Origin: Chromera velia
Lineage: Eukaryota > Sar > Chromeraceae
Direction: 5' to 3'
DNA: 64,000 bases
NCBI GenBank assembly: GCA_018398765.1
Contig: JAHBMJ010002315.1
Coordinates: forward strand, 1 to 64,000
Part shown: piece after piece, positions 21,649 through 33,900 of the stretch
Layout: the number at the start of each line of letters is the position of its first letter
How positions within the stretch are numbered: the first letter of the stretch is position 1
Translations under genes and position numbers: made by a program
The notes under the pieces: generated by a model
Database searches by the model: none
Told to the model about the DNA's origin: nothing
The model's input: only the letters and a program-made list of their open reading frames with translations

Positions 21649-22930
21649 CGATGGAGAGAGAGAGAGGCAAAAACACTGATGGACGGGTCGAAAGGAGGAC
21701 CACAAGCATGCAGGACGAAGGCCGAAGCGGTAAAACCTCAAGTATCGATCAGTCAAGGAGGAAGGAAAGAAGGTAGGGAAGAGCCGAATGCTGTCAACCG
21801 AAATGTAGGAAGAAAGGAAGGTGAGACCCACTCGGGAGGCTCACTGACGCACGCACCCGTCCACTCAGAGGCTTGCTCACTAATGGGTCCACTTCACACG
21901 CACAGGAATTACAGGACTGATGGCTCTACTTTCCGACAGACTCGCTGACGTATCTGTCTCTCTGAGAGACTGACGGAGAGAATCACAGAGAGTCGCGAGT
22001 GGGTGTCCTGCAGTCCGTCCATTCCGAACGCCTCAGCCAGAGCACGGGCCTTCTCTCCCGACCCCCCGAGATCCCTCAGAGCACGTTCTGCACAACAACA
22101 ACAACAACAACAACAGCAAGCGGCTGACGAAGACAGAGAAGCACCATGCAGAGACAACAAAAATGGACCAGAAGAACCAGGCAGGGGAGGAAAGGGATGG
22201 AAAGGGCACAGACAAATAAGGGAATCAAGGGTGGAAGGAAAATGGAGTGAGGTGAAGAACAGAGACCTCTCTTTTCGTGTCCGAAGAAGCACAGCGTGGA
22301 AGGAGGAGAACGAGAAGAGGAAGTGATGCTATCTTCTTGCGCTCCCAAAGCACAAAAAAGTAAACACCAAATAATCCGCAGCTACGACACGCACGAGAGC
22401 ACGAGGGTTATCGGTCGATGCAAATTAAAAAAAAAGATCCCGACTTCCCCTTCTCCACCGACCTTCCCCCCTCAGGAGAGGAACGCTGTGGAGTTCTTCT
22501 TCCTCAGTTCCAGGGGGACAAACCTCCAGCGCCCCTCTCTCGCCCCCCTGTCCCACATATCCCACAGAGAGCATCATCTGCATCTGCGCCATCGCCGTTG
22601 CGGGGTCGCCTCCCCCCATCGCCACTGCCTGAACAGTCGCAGGATCCCACCCCATTTGGATGAGCACCATCGCCATCTGATGAACGAACTGCATCTGCTG
22701 TGCCACTGCCGGATCCCCTCCCCCGTAAACGTCCCCACTCATGTCCATGCCCATACCCATGCCTCCCATCGACTGAGGAACCATCTGCTGCTGCTGTGCT
22801 CCACCGTACGCGAACGCGCCTCCGTCTGCTGTCCCTCCCATCCCACCCATCTGCCCGTATGCCTGAGTGTCCCTCTCCCTGTCCCCTGTGCGGTATGAGA
22901 CCTTCAGCCTCATGTTCTTGAAGGCGAATC
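21361..22930 (-). CDS. RNA-binding protein gene, RRM3 end, Met/Gln-rich tail and putative 3' exons
   Basis: The exon from 22930 starts GFAFKNMRLKVSYRTGDRER and runs into GGMGMGMDMSGD and AMAQMQMMLS. An uninterrupted frame would stop at 22425 with a basic, unlikely tail. Better-looking continuations are an exon near 22090-21985 (ALRDLGGSGEKARALAEAFG) after a TTGTTG...TGCAG acceptor, and a last exon near 21567-21361 (PPGPSTGLWADPYSGARFCF, ending FISYSY) after a GT-repeat tract and CGCAG. The junction phases were not fully verified. Confidence 0.5.
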
Positions 22931-24638
22931 CTGCCAGCCAAACACACATGCACACACACAGACAGAGACACAGACACAGACACGGCCAGACACCGATGCA
23001 CTCACTGAAGATGGTCATGGTGCAACGCTGGGGTATGTATAAACAGTCATGTAGGTACAGATACGGGGGTAGGTAGTCAGACAGATGACCGAGAGAGAAA
23101 TGGCGAAGCCGGCCTCTTCCAAGGATGACTGAGAGGGGTCAAGAGAAAGATGGCGTTCTGCATGGAAATCTGGGAGTTCAAAAGGGACCGCACGGTTCTT
23201 CCGAGCAGCGCATCCATAGGGTCTTCTGCGGAATCTTTGGAACAGTTCTTGAACTCGTTTCTCCCATTACAATTCCAATTTTGAAGTCATGCACAAAGAA
23301 AAGAAAAGAAAACAACAGATACACATGTACCGGAGGCAACAGAACACAGATCAAGTGGGACTTTCCAGGAAATGCGCGTTCATCAACACAGCGACTCTTA
23401 CGGTGCCGAAAAGGGGCAAAGTCAGTGACTTGGCTCTCTTGACCGACCGTTCAGTTGCGAGATGGCGCGCTCTGCAGACTGGTAGTCGCCCACATGTACG
23501 AACGCAATTCCCTGCGCACGTACATACACACTCACACACACATGCACACACACCATCATTCTGCCGAAGCAACAAAGCGTGGCAGACGGGAACAAGTGTT
23601 TTCTGCAGAGGCGGCCAATCAATCAATCAAACAAACGGCCCGACATCAACCAACCGACAGACCCACCTTTGCAGCCACGACGTCCACAGAGACCACGGAG
23701 GCCCCAGTCTGTTGGAAGAGCATCAGAAGTTCATCACGAGGAATCGCATCCGCATCCCGTCCCACACCCCCGACAAAGAGAGACACTGTCTGCCCCCAAT
23801 CCCCCGCCGTCGTGTTGCCGTAAGATCCCTGACTTAGTCCTCCAAACGCCCCTCCTCCCATCCCCCCGTCTCCCCCAGCCCCGACTGAGAATCTCTCCCC
23901 GGTGGAATCCCTCTTCTGTCTCGATCTATCCAGCCGAATCGACATCCCCCTCCAGATCTGCCCATTCATCTCTCGAAGTGCCCCCTCTGCCTCCTTCTCA
24001 TCCCCGAAGCGAATGAAGGCGAAAGTCTTGGACGTCTCCTCTTTGGTCACCAGCTTCACCGCATGCACAGAGGGGTAGTGTTTCTTGAACAGGTCCAGTA
24101 ACTCGGCCTCTGTGCACAGACGGGGCACCTCGGGCATAAACAGAGACACCTCCCCCCCCAGGTCCCTGGCAGGAGAACGGGAGGGCATCCGCATCCCACG
24201 CCCTCCGCCCGCGCCCCCTTCCCGATTTGCACCCGAATCCCGAGGTCCCCTCTGAAGTCCCCACTTCAAACGGTACTGCCTGCAGAAAGAAATCGAATAC
24301 CATGGGGAGTGAGAGAGGGCCAGATGCATCGATACTAGCATACTGTCTGCAAAATGGAAGGGGGGGGGGGAAACAAGAAGGACTGACAGCGAAGTTCCGG
24401 GTACTTGGGTGTTGGCCAGGCGTTGAAGGACAGATGCCGCCGCTTCATGCGTGTGAAAATGAACGAATCCATACCCAGCAAGCTGTCCAGTATTTTTGTC
24501 CCTGATCAGTCTGAGGTCAGAGATTTGGTTTGCCTCTGGGTCGTTTCCGAAATAAGTCTGGAAGACCCACTGATCTGTCATCCAGGGTTGGATCTCTCCC
24601 ATCCAAAGCACGTTGTGTCTGTGCTGGTCGTCCTGCAT
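21361..24638 (-). CDS. Three-RRM RNA-binding protein (RBP45/47, Nam8, SECp43 type)
   Basis: Exons on the minus strand encode three RNA-recognition motifs. RRM1 (24638-24388) has VLWMGEIQPWMTD and GYGFVHFH, with its conserved tail RLKWG after an intron. RRM2 (within 24279-23667) has SLFMPEVPRLCTEAEL, HYPSVHAVKLV and FAFIRFGDE. RRM3 has SLFVGGVGRDADAI, then GIAFVHVGDYQSAERAI in a 64-bp exon at 23511-23448, then NMRLKVSY from 22930. The order and the RLxW tail are typical of RBP45/47 and of SECp43, which act in mRNA or tRNA-Sec metabolism. The tail is rich in Met, Gln and Gly. The start at 24638 is a plain ATG with RRM1 almost immediately following. The 3' end is less sure: either the stop at 22425 or extra exons down to 21361. 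Confidence 0.85.
21586..21665. repeat. Compound microsatellite (CG)n(CA)n(TA)n(GA)n
   Basis: In the transcript orientation this reads TC, TA, TG and CG runs that end in a CAG acceptor. It is therefore likely the 3' part of an intron of the RNA-binding protein gene. Confidence 0.85.
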
Positions 24639-27249
24639 TTCGTTTTCGCTTCTTTTTCGTCACGAGGAAGGTCCCTCAAAAAAAGAGTGCAGACGATAAA
24701 AAACAGCTTCAGGACTCGTCAACACAATCAAGGAAATATTTTCTCTCCTGCGGCAATGCCAGACACAAGAAAGGATCTTCTTCTTCGGATCGAGACGTCA
24801 GGCTGGAGAATCCAAGTTAAATTCGGAAAGCCGAACAACTAAGACGAAGCTCAGGTGGAGCACGTGTATTTGTTCGTATGTTCTCCACTGTCGCGGGCAA
24901 TGAAGGCAAGCAGCAGTGAGTAGGAATACCGAGGCTCGGAAAGATGACACGGATTCAGTGATGATTCAGTGACACAGTTATTAACATCAACAATCGATCA
25001 AAATCATGCAAGTTTCGGAGTCTCTTGACGTTAATTAGGAGATCGCATGGAGATCGCGCGACCGTGCGCGGTCAGAGCGGCGGTCTCTTGACTATTGTTC
25101 ACTGCGGCCGCCGCCCTATGCAATGTATGCATGCAGGCCGGAGGCGCCCGCCATACCCCCCCCCGTCTCGCCCCCCGGCGTTCCACCGAAGTCCGGACTG
25201 CTCGAGTTAGCTCCCTTAGTTCTGGAACCTGGCTTTTACTGGCTTTAGGTATCCAATCAAATACCTACAAATACCTTTTGAACTAGAGTGTGCTTTGGAT
25301 TTGGGTTATTTGGCAGTGCTAAATCTAGGACTTAACCCTAAATCATCATGATCACCATCAGCACGAATCTACATTACTTTTTAATTAACGTTACAAGTCT
25401 ATAGTATACTTAGTACTATATTTATTTTTATATTTGTCACTACATTTGTCAGACCAAGTTAGACCATATATTAAATTCAACCAATTAAACTATATTAATA
25501 ACTGAAACAAAAAATCACGAATATATCGAAATATACTAACCAATATTAATACGAGAGTTACATGACAGCATAAAGTATAAACAGAAGAAATTGCCTAGGA
25601 AATTATAAGTAATTGCAAGGCTTTGTACCTGGATTACCCGCATTTACTATTATTTTAATTCATGAATTGAATCAATTATGTTTTTTAAATTCATGTAATC
25701 CATGCAAAGGTATAAAATCCGATGAAGGGTGGGCCGAGTGGTGACAGCTTCTCACAGTAGGCCACGCTTGATCAATCATCGCGGCTGGGGCTGCCTGTGA
25801 CTAGGCCAGTGACAACGTGACCAGCCGGAAAGATCAACATACTGAAGAAGGACACCAACAGCCGAGAAAAGAGGCAACCGTGAAATGGGAAAGCGCATAC
25901 GGATGACTCGGAGTCCCGGGTCAGGAGCACGCAGCAACCCAACCTAGGTCAACACCTCGTACGAATTAATGGTAGTCGCGTGCTCGCAGGCATTCCCTCC
26001 CACCTCCACAAAGATTGCATGCACACGCTCCTGCACCCCTCTATGATACCCTGAAAGAGTTTGTCTGACAGTGCCCTAAATAGAACACGACTGACTCTTC
26101 CAGTCAGTCAGCGACGCAGCCAGCAGGCGGCATCCCCGTCGCCCCAGCACCCATCACATGTTTTGAATTCTGGCATGAGTCCCCCCCCCCTCCCCAAATC
26201 TTCCCCACCTCCCCAACGTGCCATGCATACCCCCCTCCCACCCAGAACAAAACAACAAACCAAAGAAAGGACGGAAGACAGAAAGAAAGAGAGAAAGAAA
26301 TTGCGAGAAACAAAGAAAGCAAGAAAGAAAGAAACAACTCTCCTCTGAATTAGTCTTGTGGTGGACACTGGCATGGGAAGGTGTGCAGGGCGTTTAAGTC
26401 TCTCTCGATTCATCTTTTCGATGGATAGAGAACTTTCTGGAGAAAACCAAAATCCAATCACTGATTGTTCTCCCATGCACCCATGCACAAAAGACACCCC
26501 TCTGACTCACCACACATAAACAATCCGGCCTTCCACATGGTAGAGTCCCCTCACCACACACAAATAGAGAATGCCGGCAGCCTGCCAGTGTGGGGACGGG
26601 ACCAGATTGACGTAACCTCAAGGCGAGAGAAAATGATGCAGGGCTTCCGTGAGGAAACCATAGGCGAAGGAAAGTGGAAAAGAGGGGGGGAGGGAAAGTT
26701 CCCTCGAAGCGAGGGACATCGGTGCCCTCAAAATCATGAAAGATCAAGGGAAGTTGACAGGATTTTCTCCTAATCCCAGAATTCTTGCAAGGAAACAAAA
26801 CGACGAGAGGAGGAAGGGATCCTCGCAGGCGGGGGGGGGCACGGATTGAATGAGGGAAATCAGACAGAAACGTACAAATGAGCATGCATGCATAGAAACA
26901 CACGATTCAACAATAGAGGACAGAAAAAAGTCATCGAGCCACGTATCCCTCCCTCCCTCCCTCAACAGAAGTCTGGGAATTGGAGGAAGGAGGGGTGCAT
27001 TCTCGGAGGCTGCTGACGGCCCACTCCCCCGTGCTCAGAAACCACGCTCGATGCAGTCTGCCTGCAGACACAATTCAGATGCAAGGCGACCGATGAAGAG
27101 GGGGACAGGGAGAGGGACCGAATCCGAGTACGCATGAAAGACCTGAGTAATTTTAGCGGCCAGAATTCGAAAAGATGATCAAACAGAGCCGCACCGGTGA
27201 AGCAGTAGAGGAGACAGAGGAAAGGGGCCATGAGAGTTCTGCACGCCAT
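24639..27249. other. Intergenic region between the giant gene and the RNA-binding protein gene
   Basis: About 2.6 kb without a supportable gene. It is AT-rich at 25300-25700, with CpG-rich patches near 25050-25190 and simple purine runs near 26270-26340. A TGTATGCATGCAGG motif lies near 25123. The left part should hold the promoter of the RNA-binding protein gene. The right part should hold the 3' UTR of the giant gene. Confidence 0.5.
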
Positions 27250-27980
27250 CTAGGAGACGCAGAGGATGAACACGTCCGGAAACAACTCAGCGGACCTCCC
27301 CCCGTTGTGTGCATGCGCCTTGAAAAAAATGGCCTCCAGGGGGAGTGAGTAGTCAGAGAAAGCAAGGGCAAGCGAGATCAGCGAATAGAAACGGTCGACA
27401 AAAGTGCCGAAGGGTCGGGACGAGCACATGATAAAATAAAGTTTGCTGGTTGGGAAATAGCTAGTAAACTGACATGAGCAACATCATCTTCTTCCTCTTT
27501 CTCTTGCAGGAGCGGCTGGAGGCCCTTCCGGAGCTCTTCCTGCTGTTCGACTGTTTGTTCTTTCCCTTTCCGGACTTCCTTCCGTTGCGTCCAGATGTGC
27601 CCTTCGCGGGGCTCTCTCTCTTCTTCGCCTTCGAAGACTGCGTGTCCTTCATGTACCTGCACAGGGAGAGAAAAAGAGAAGAAGAGCGACGAAGGGAGAG
27701 AGGCAAAGATTCTTGAACAGGCTCGAACTTCGTTTTGCCACTCTCTCAGTGGAGTCTACATTCATGAAAGAAAGAAACAAGGTATTCGCAGGAGGACCAT
27801 GGATTATTCGTTGACTTTCCTCTTCCTTCCCTCCTTCGCAACATTCTCACTTCAATTTGCTCTCCTCCAGCTGCATTCCTTTTTGAAGCTTACCCTTGCG
27901 TCTCCGTCAATCTTTCGTTTCAGCACAGAAGTGACAAAATGCAATTTGTCCATTTTCGTCTCGCACATAGAGCCTTCTGC
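27250..27980 (-). CDS. Giant gene, putative last exons
   Basis: Between 27980 and 27470 there are plausible small exons: one near 27980-27892 and one near 27661-27475 with KKRESPAKGTSGRNGRKSGK or, in another phase, an acidic helix. The most convincing final exon runs to a stop at 27250-27252 and encodes LYFIMCSSRPFGTFVDRFYS, then ISLALAFSDYSLPLEAIFFK. It contains a moderately hydrophobic stretch that is not a clear membrane span. Confidence 0.4.
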
Positions 27981-30900
27981 GTGTATGTAAGACAAAGAAA
28001 AAGGGAGTAAAGGGTGTTCTTCTTTCCCTCTGTCTTTCCTGCTCATCCTTTCTCGAGAATCCAGCCTTCCAGTCTCCTCCCACTCCGTATGGTGTGTAAA
28101 CGGGAATGTGAGATTCACAGGACGCAGGTATCAAAGTAGCGAAGATGGTAAAGTGAAGACTGTGAAGTGAAGAGACCTACCCGGGCTCCGAGTTTGATCT
28201 CTTCCGATCGGATTTCTCTCCAGACGCTGCGGCTTGCTTTTTCTTTTTGTCAGAAGATGCACTCTTGTCTTTTTTCTGAGAGCCTCCCTCTTTCTTTTCT
28301 TTGTCCGCTGTCGTCACTGTCGAGTCAAAGGATTCCGAATTTTTCGCATCCTTCTGTGCCTTCTCCTTTTCTCCCTTGCTCTTTTCTTCTGCATCCTTCT
28401 TTGCTTGGTCATTTTTCTTTGCTTCCTCTTCTTTCTTTTCCTTCTCTTTCTTCTCTTCCTCCGGTGTTTTCTTCTCCCCTTGATTCTTTTCTTCGGCTTT
28501 CTGCTCTTCCTTTTCTTTTTCCTTTTCAATCTCATCCTCTACCATCTTCTCCTCCGCCTCCTCTTTCTTTTCCTCCGGGAGATTTGCAACCTGTCGAGAT
28601 TTCTTCGCAGCAGCCTCAGCATCTGCAGAGGCTTCATCGGCCTCTTTCTTCTTTCTGTCTGCCTCATCCTTCTCCTTTTTGTATTCTTCCGCTCGTTTTG
28701 CCTGCTTCGCTTCGTGCTCCTCCATCCGCTTCTTGGTGAGGCAGTCCTTCGATCCAGGATCGGGGCAGCCCTTGCTGGCTGCCTCTTTCTTCTGGTACTC
28801 GTCAAGGGACACACCCTCTTTCTTCGCGTTGTAACGGTCAGCGTTCTCCTGCTGATCGGCGTATTTCTTCGACTCATCGGCCAGCTTCTTTTTCTGTGCA
28901 TCCGTTTCAACGTCCTTCCGAATCTTTTCCTTCTCTGCCTCGGTCAATTCCTTCTGACCATTCTTCTTTCGGTCCTCGTTCTGCTTCTTGATTTCTTCTT
29001 GTGCTTTTGCCTCTTCATCTCCCATCTCTTTCATTGCCATCTCTTTCGAGATGCCGTCTCGCTTAGCTCTGGCTGCTGCGGTGTCTTCTTTGAGCTTCTG
29101 CTCTCTCTCTGCCTTCTCGCGTGCTGCTTTCTTTTGGTCGTCCTCCCACTGTTTCACACCTGCATGCCGTCACACGCCCGATCACACACACACACACACA
29201 CACACATTTACCACAAAAATACATAACGGACAATGCACTTTTTGCCCCTTCTAATTCTCTCTTGCACTGATTTTTAGCCTGAAACGCATAAGTAAAAACA
29301 AAGAAACAGAACGCCGCAATTCAGATAAAAGGAAAAGAAAATATCTGTGTCCAAGCAAGCAAAGGCAAAACGGGAAGAAAGCGCATCGCGTGTCTTGCTG
29401 CTGCGGAACTACTTCATGAAACGAAGCGATGCTTTTTGTTAGGAAAAAATTGGGCAACCGGAGAGGGGGAAGGGTCGAACGGCTGCGTGAGAGAATGAGC
29501 TGGAAAGAAAACTCAGACGGAAAACGTGCCTTCATCAGTATCAGGATATCCTGCATCCTTTGCCGCCTTCTTCTTGTCATCCGCCGACATTTTCTTAATT
29601 CTCTCCCCCTCATTCTTCTCTGCATCGTCTCCCGCTTTCTGCCCCCGCTTGGCCTCTGCTTCAGCCTCTGCCCTTGCCTCCCTTTCCGTCATCCCACACT
29701 TCTCCTGGAGTTCTCGCGTGCGGTCATCGATCTGCCACTTCTTTCGGTCTTCTTCGTCGGCCTCTTGGGCCCTCTCTGCCGCGAGAGCTTCCTCATTCCT
29801 CTGGTGCTCGGCGTCGTCCTCCTCGGCCAACTTTTCCATGTAGGCCTCTTCGGTGATACCGAGCTCCCGTGCCTTCTCCTTACGGAGTTCTTTCACAGTC
29901 ATTCCCTTCTTCTTCGCCTCATCCTCCTCCCTCTTCAACCTGTCCTTTGTGACCTTCTCCTTCGCCATGTCCTCCCGTACCTGCTCCTTCAACTCTTCGT
30001 CGGTTCCATCGAAGCCCTCGTCCCTCAACTTCTGCATGCGGTACGTTGCCCCCGCCTCTCTTCCTTTCATCGAGTCAGTCAGGCGACCCGACGCCCTCTT
30101 GTAGGCCTCGGCACCCAAATCCCCGACCGCTGTCCCGGAAAGTCCCGTGATGGCGGCGTCTGTGTCCACCGCGAGGCTGAAGGCAGCCCCCAGGGGATCG
30201 GACTTCCAGTGGCTGATCATGTTGGTGAAGTACCTGCAGGCAGGCAGGCAGTGAGGGAAGGAGGGAGGCATGGATCTGCTTTATACGGGGTCAATCAGAT
30301 ACGGGTCTTGGCGCATGCCATTCTGGGTCGTTCGGCAAGCGACAGATGAAAACAACAGTGCTTATCTCACCTCTACAGCAAGCCAAAGATAGGAGGCATG
30401 ATTGCCAACTCAAAGAGCAGTCAAACGCTGAGCACTCCCACAAGGACTTTTTTCAACCTGTCAGAAAATCTGTCAAGATGGGCTTCAGGCAAGCGGTCCC
30501 ATGCAAGATTTAGTTTGAAAGAAATTAAATGCCCAACATGGATCCATCAATGCACTCATTCACTGACTCTTCAGTCTTCTCCCATTCGTCTTCCATGACC
30601 TCTAGAGTCACGTCACCCAGAGCAACAGTGCTGCCCCACAGGTCTGCAAGGTTCTGGCCCCACTCGGAGGAATCACGCGAGAAGGTGGAGACGGCCAACT
30701 CCTTCAACTGGGTAGATGGATCTACCTCTTCCTCCTCTTCTTCCTCCTCCTCCTCCTCCTCCTCTTCCTCCTCTTCTTCTGTCGCACCCTCAGCTGTGTC
30801 TTCCAGAGGCGAATCGTCTCCTTTCGTGTCGCTGGCCCCCTTGCTGCTGGTGTCCGTAGCAGAATCAGCGCCCCCCTGGTCGTCTCCCAGGACAGTGACA

Positions 30901-33900
30901 TAGTTGTTCTCTTCTACCGGGTCCTTCCCGCTGGTCGAGGAGGATGTGGCAGTCGAGTTGGACTCTCTCTGCCGAGACTCTGACTCGGCTTCTGTGTCTG
31001 CCTCCTTCTCAATCTCCAATTCATGGTCCGAGTCTGAATCATGCAGAGACGTGAGACTAAGTGCAAACCGATCAGCGACCTCCCCTCTGTCAGAAGAAGA
31101 CACCACCGAGGGAGAACGTACCACCCTGCCACTCCTGCGAGGGCGTCGTCGGGCCTGCGCGTGAGGCGTCCGAATCTGCACATCAAATCACGCCATCACA
31201 TCTTTGCTAGGAAAGCCAAAGAAAAAGACGAAACACGCAGACCTGCCACCCGAGACGAGAACATTTTCTTGTCTTTTCCGTTCCGGAAGTGCCTCTCGTT
31301 CTTTCTTTCTTTCTTTCTTCGGTTGAAGCTTTCTCTCTTTGTCATCGTCACCAGATGTCCAGAGCGCAAAGAAGGAACAAAGGGCCTCTCTCTTCTGTTT
31401 TTCCTTCTTTCTTTTTTTCCCGTTTCCTTGCGTTCCCTCCATTCCGCCCCCCTCCATTCTTCCTTCGTTCCTTCATCTCTAAATTCAGCGCGGTGCCTCA
31501 GGATGCAAACTGCTGCAGACAGAATGACGTCGGGACAGGAGGGCCGAAGGAAGGAAGGAAAAAGGTGTGTCGAAACAGGAAGCAGGAGGACAAAAAAGGA
31601 TGGAAAGGGGAATTAGTAGAAAGAGAGACAAAAAAAGAAAAAAAAGAAAGGGCGAACCTTCCAGTAGGAGGATGGTCCTTTTCTTGCCCCTCTTCGTGCT
31701 CCCCTTGTGCCGAAGGCGAAGGAAGCTTCCAGAGAAACAGCCTGCAATGAGCCAAACCAGTCGACGGCGTACTTTCATACATTTTTTGGCCTGACTGCCT
31801 TCTGAAAACAATGAGTCAAACCTCCGCGGCGAACAATGTTTCCAGAGAAAAAGCTGGTGTGCAATAAGTCTTGGACTCACAAAGAGGCGACTTGCAGACA
31901 TGAAATTTTTCTCTTGTCTGATACCCTTCCATGCAGTTGGCAACCGAGTTCAACCAACCAACGTACAGCCAGTGCATTCAGTGCATTCAAGCACTTGGAG
32001 CCGCCATAATTTGAGTCGAGGGAACGGCAGCTGCCAATGTGAAATTTTGGACGGACTTCTCCTCTACGTGTTTGCTGCTGATAGAAACGATGCACAGAGA
32101 GACTGGACGGCTGCGTTGTAGTGTGCATACTATGTCTTGCTTTCCTGACTGACCTGTGTTGAGGCCTTCTCTGCGCCCAGGAACCGACAGCTGTATCCCT
32201 CAACCTGCCCGCAAAGTGCCGCACACTCCTCAGCCTCCAGACAGGCACTCTTTCCGTTGATAACCGCCAGGGAGCCGCCAGTCTGCTACCAATCACGCAC
32301 AAAGAGTAGAAGATGAACGCAAGCACAACAATATGTGGTGGGGAATGAAGTGAATTCCCTGTTCCAGAGGAATCGTGCAAACCAAGATTTGCTTGATGTT
32401 GAACGCTCTGTCTCACAGTCTCTGTGCGCTGGGACCGGCTCGCTCACTTCTTTACGGCCCCGTGGGATGCAACTCTTGTTTTTCCTTCCCAGTCCAACAA
32501 CGCAATTTCTCTCGTCACCAACTCTTCCTCTCGACCTTCCCTCCTCTCGTCCGTGTTGCTGTTTCAAGATCGAGACGCTTGCCTGATAAGTCCCCTAACC
32601 GCACCCTGGTTCTCCGTTCGTACTTCCCAGAAAAAATGGAAAGGCGGAAGAAAGAGGTATTCAAGCATCTCTTTTTGACACTGAACCAGGAATTGTAGGC
32701 GGAAAACACTAGAGACATCGATCAAATGAAACAGCTTAATTCCGTTTCAGCTCCCCCTATCGACCGACCTCGCAGAAATAGTGTGCCCTCTCGCAGTCGT
32801 TCAAGGTGTCGTCGATAGGCAGGCCCCAGTCCTCCGTGTCCGTCACCGCGCCCGGACTCAGACTTGGCCAGTTCGCAGCCGCACAGAAGAACTTGACACG
32901 GAACCAACCCCGAGGCTCCCACCAAGATTTCGGCACGCACGGCTGGAAGCTGAAGCTCGACAGGGCGTAGCCGCTGTCACCGCTGTTGCACCCAAAGTTC
33001 AGATTGTCAGGGGTGCTGCCCGTGAGGTCGCTCACAGGCGCACAGGCGGTCTGGCCTGCAACAACGACCTGTGCTCCCTCTCTCCCGGTACGCTCTTCTC
33101 GAGAGGACAGACAGCACGAGTACTCCAATTTGGCTCGGTCTCCCTCAGGAGCGACGACCACCTTGAGGTCACTCAGAAGCCCCGATTTCTTCTTCTTCCC
33201 CAGACCGTCCCCGTAATCTCTCAGACAGTGGACCTGGGGCATCCTGATGAAGGTCTCGAGGCCAAAGCTGCCGTCGCTGGGGAGGCTCCTCCACTCCGTC
33301 TCGAACCGTTTGCAGTGGGACCGAAGCGAGGCGTCCTGAGCACCCTCGTGCAACCGGACTCCCGCGCAGGTCCCGGCAACCTTCAAGTGACCCGCAGCCG
33401 CCCGTGCGAGCAGCTCGGACGCGTCCTTCTGTTGTTTCCCCCCACTTTTTCCGGAGTCACGGCCGTAAAGGGACCCCCCAGTGGAGGCGGAGACGGCCGT
33501 CCTCCTTGACTCAGAGGCTATCAAGGCGAGTGCTGCAGGCAGACAGACAGACAGACAGACACACAGAAGGACAGTGCGGGTCCAGGCAATCAAAGAGAAC
33601 AAATCACACAGGCAGAATATGAGCGAGAAATATAACGGCGAGAGGCATGGAAAGGATCCAGACAGACTTGATGATACGTGTGTGAGTCGACAGCGGGAAT
33701 TTGAAGTTCAAGAGAAACACAACTTAGAAGCTGCAATGCACTTCGATTTTCAGAGATCGACTCCCTCCAGAGAAAGATGCCTCCCTAACCAAAGCAGAAA
33801 GCAGAAAATAGAGCACAAATTACTGATTGCTTTTGCTTTGTGTCATCCACCGAAACATCCATATTGATGTGCAGCCTTGGCGCAAACCCTCTAATTGTCG

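Noticed and set aside
21620-21831. Minus-strand frames with long Ser/Leu and Val/Cys repeats
   Set aside because: They are translations of the (GA)n(CA)n microsatellite and flanking simple sequence.
25735-25810. GGGCCGAGTGGTGAC stretch resembling a tRNA-Ser/Leu 5' half
   Set aside because: No matching acceptor stem, anticodon arm or TTCGA-type T-loop is found downstream.
28234-29226. 330-codon plus-strand frame rich in Leu/Phe resembling a membrane protein
   Set aside because: It arises as the complement of Lys/Glu codons (AAG/GAG to CTT/CTC) of the minus-strand coiled coil. The hydrophobic repeats are a codon artefact.
33533-33602. Apparent signal peptide on the minus strand reading into the exon at 33532
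   Set aside because: The frame starts with TTG, not ATG, and covers a CTGT-repeat polypyrimidine tract and a CCTGCAG acceptor. It is best read as intron.
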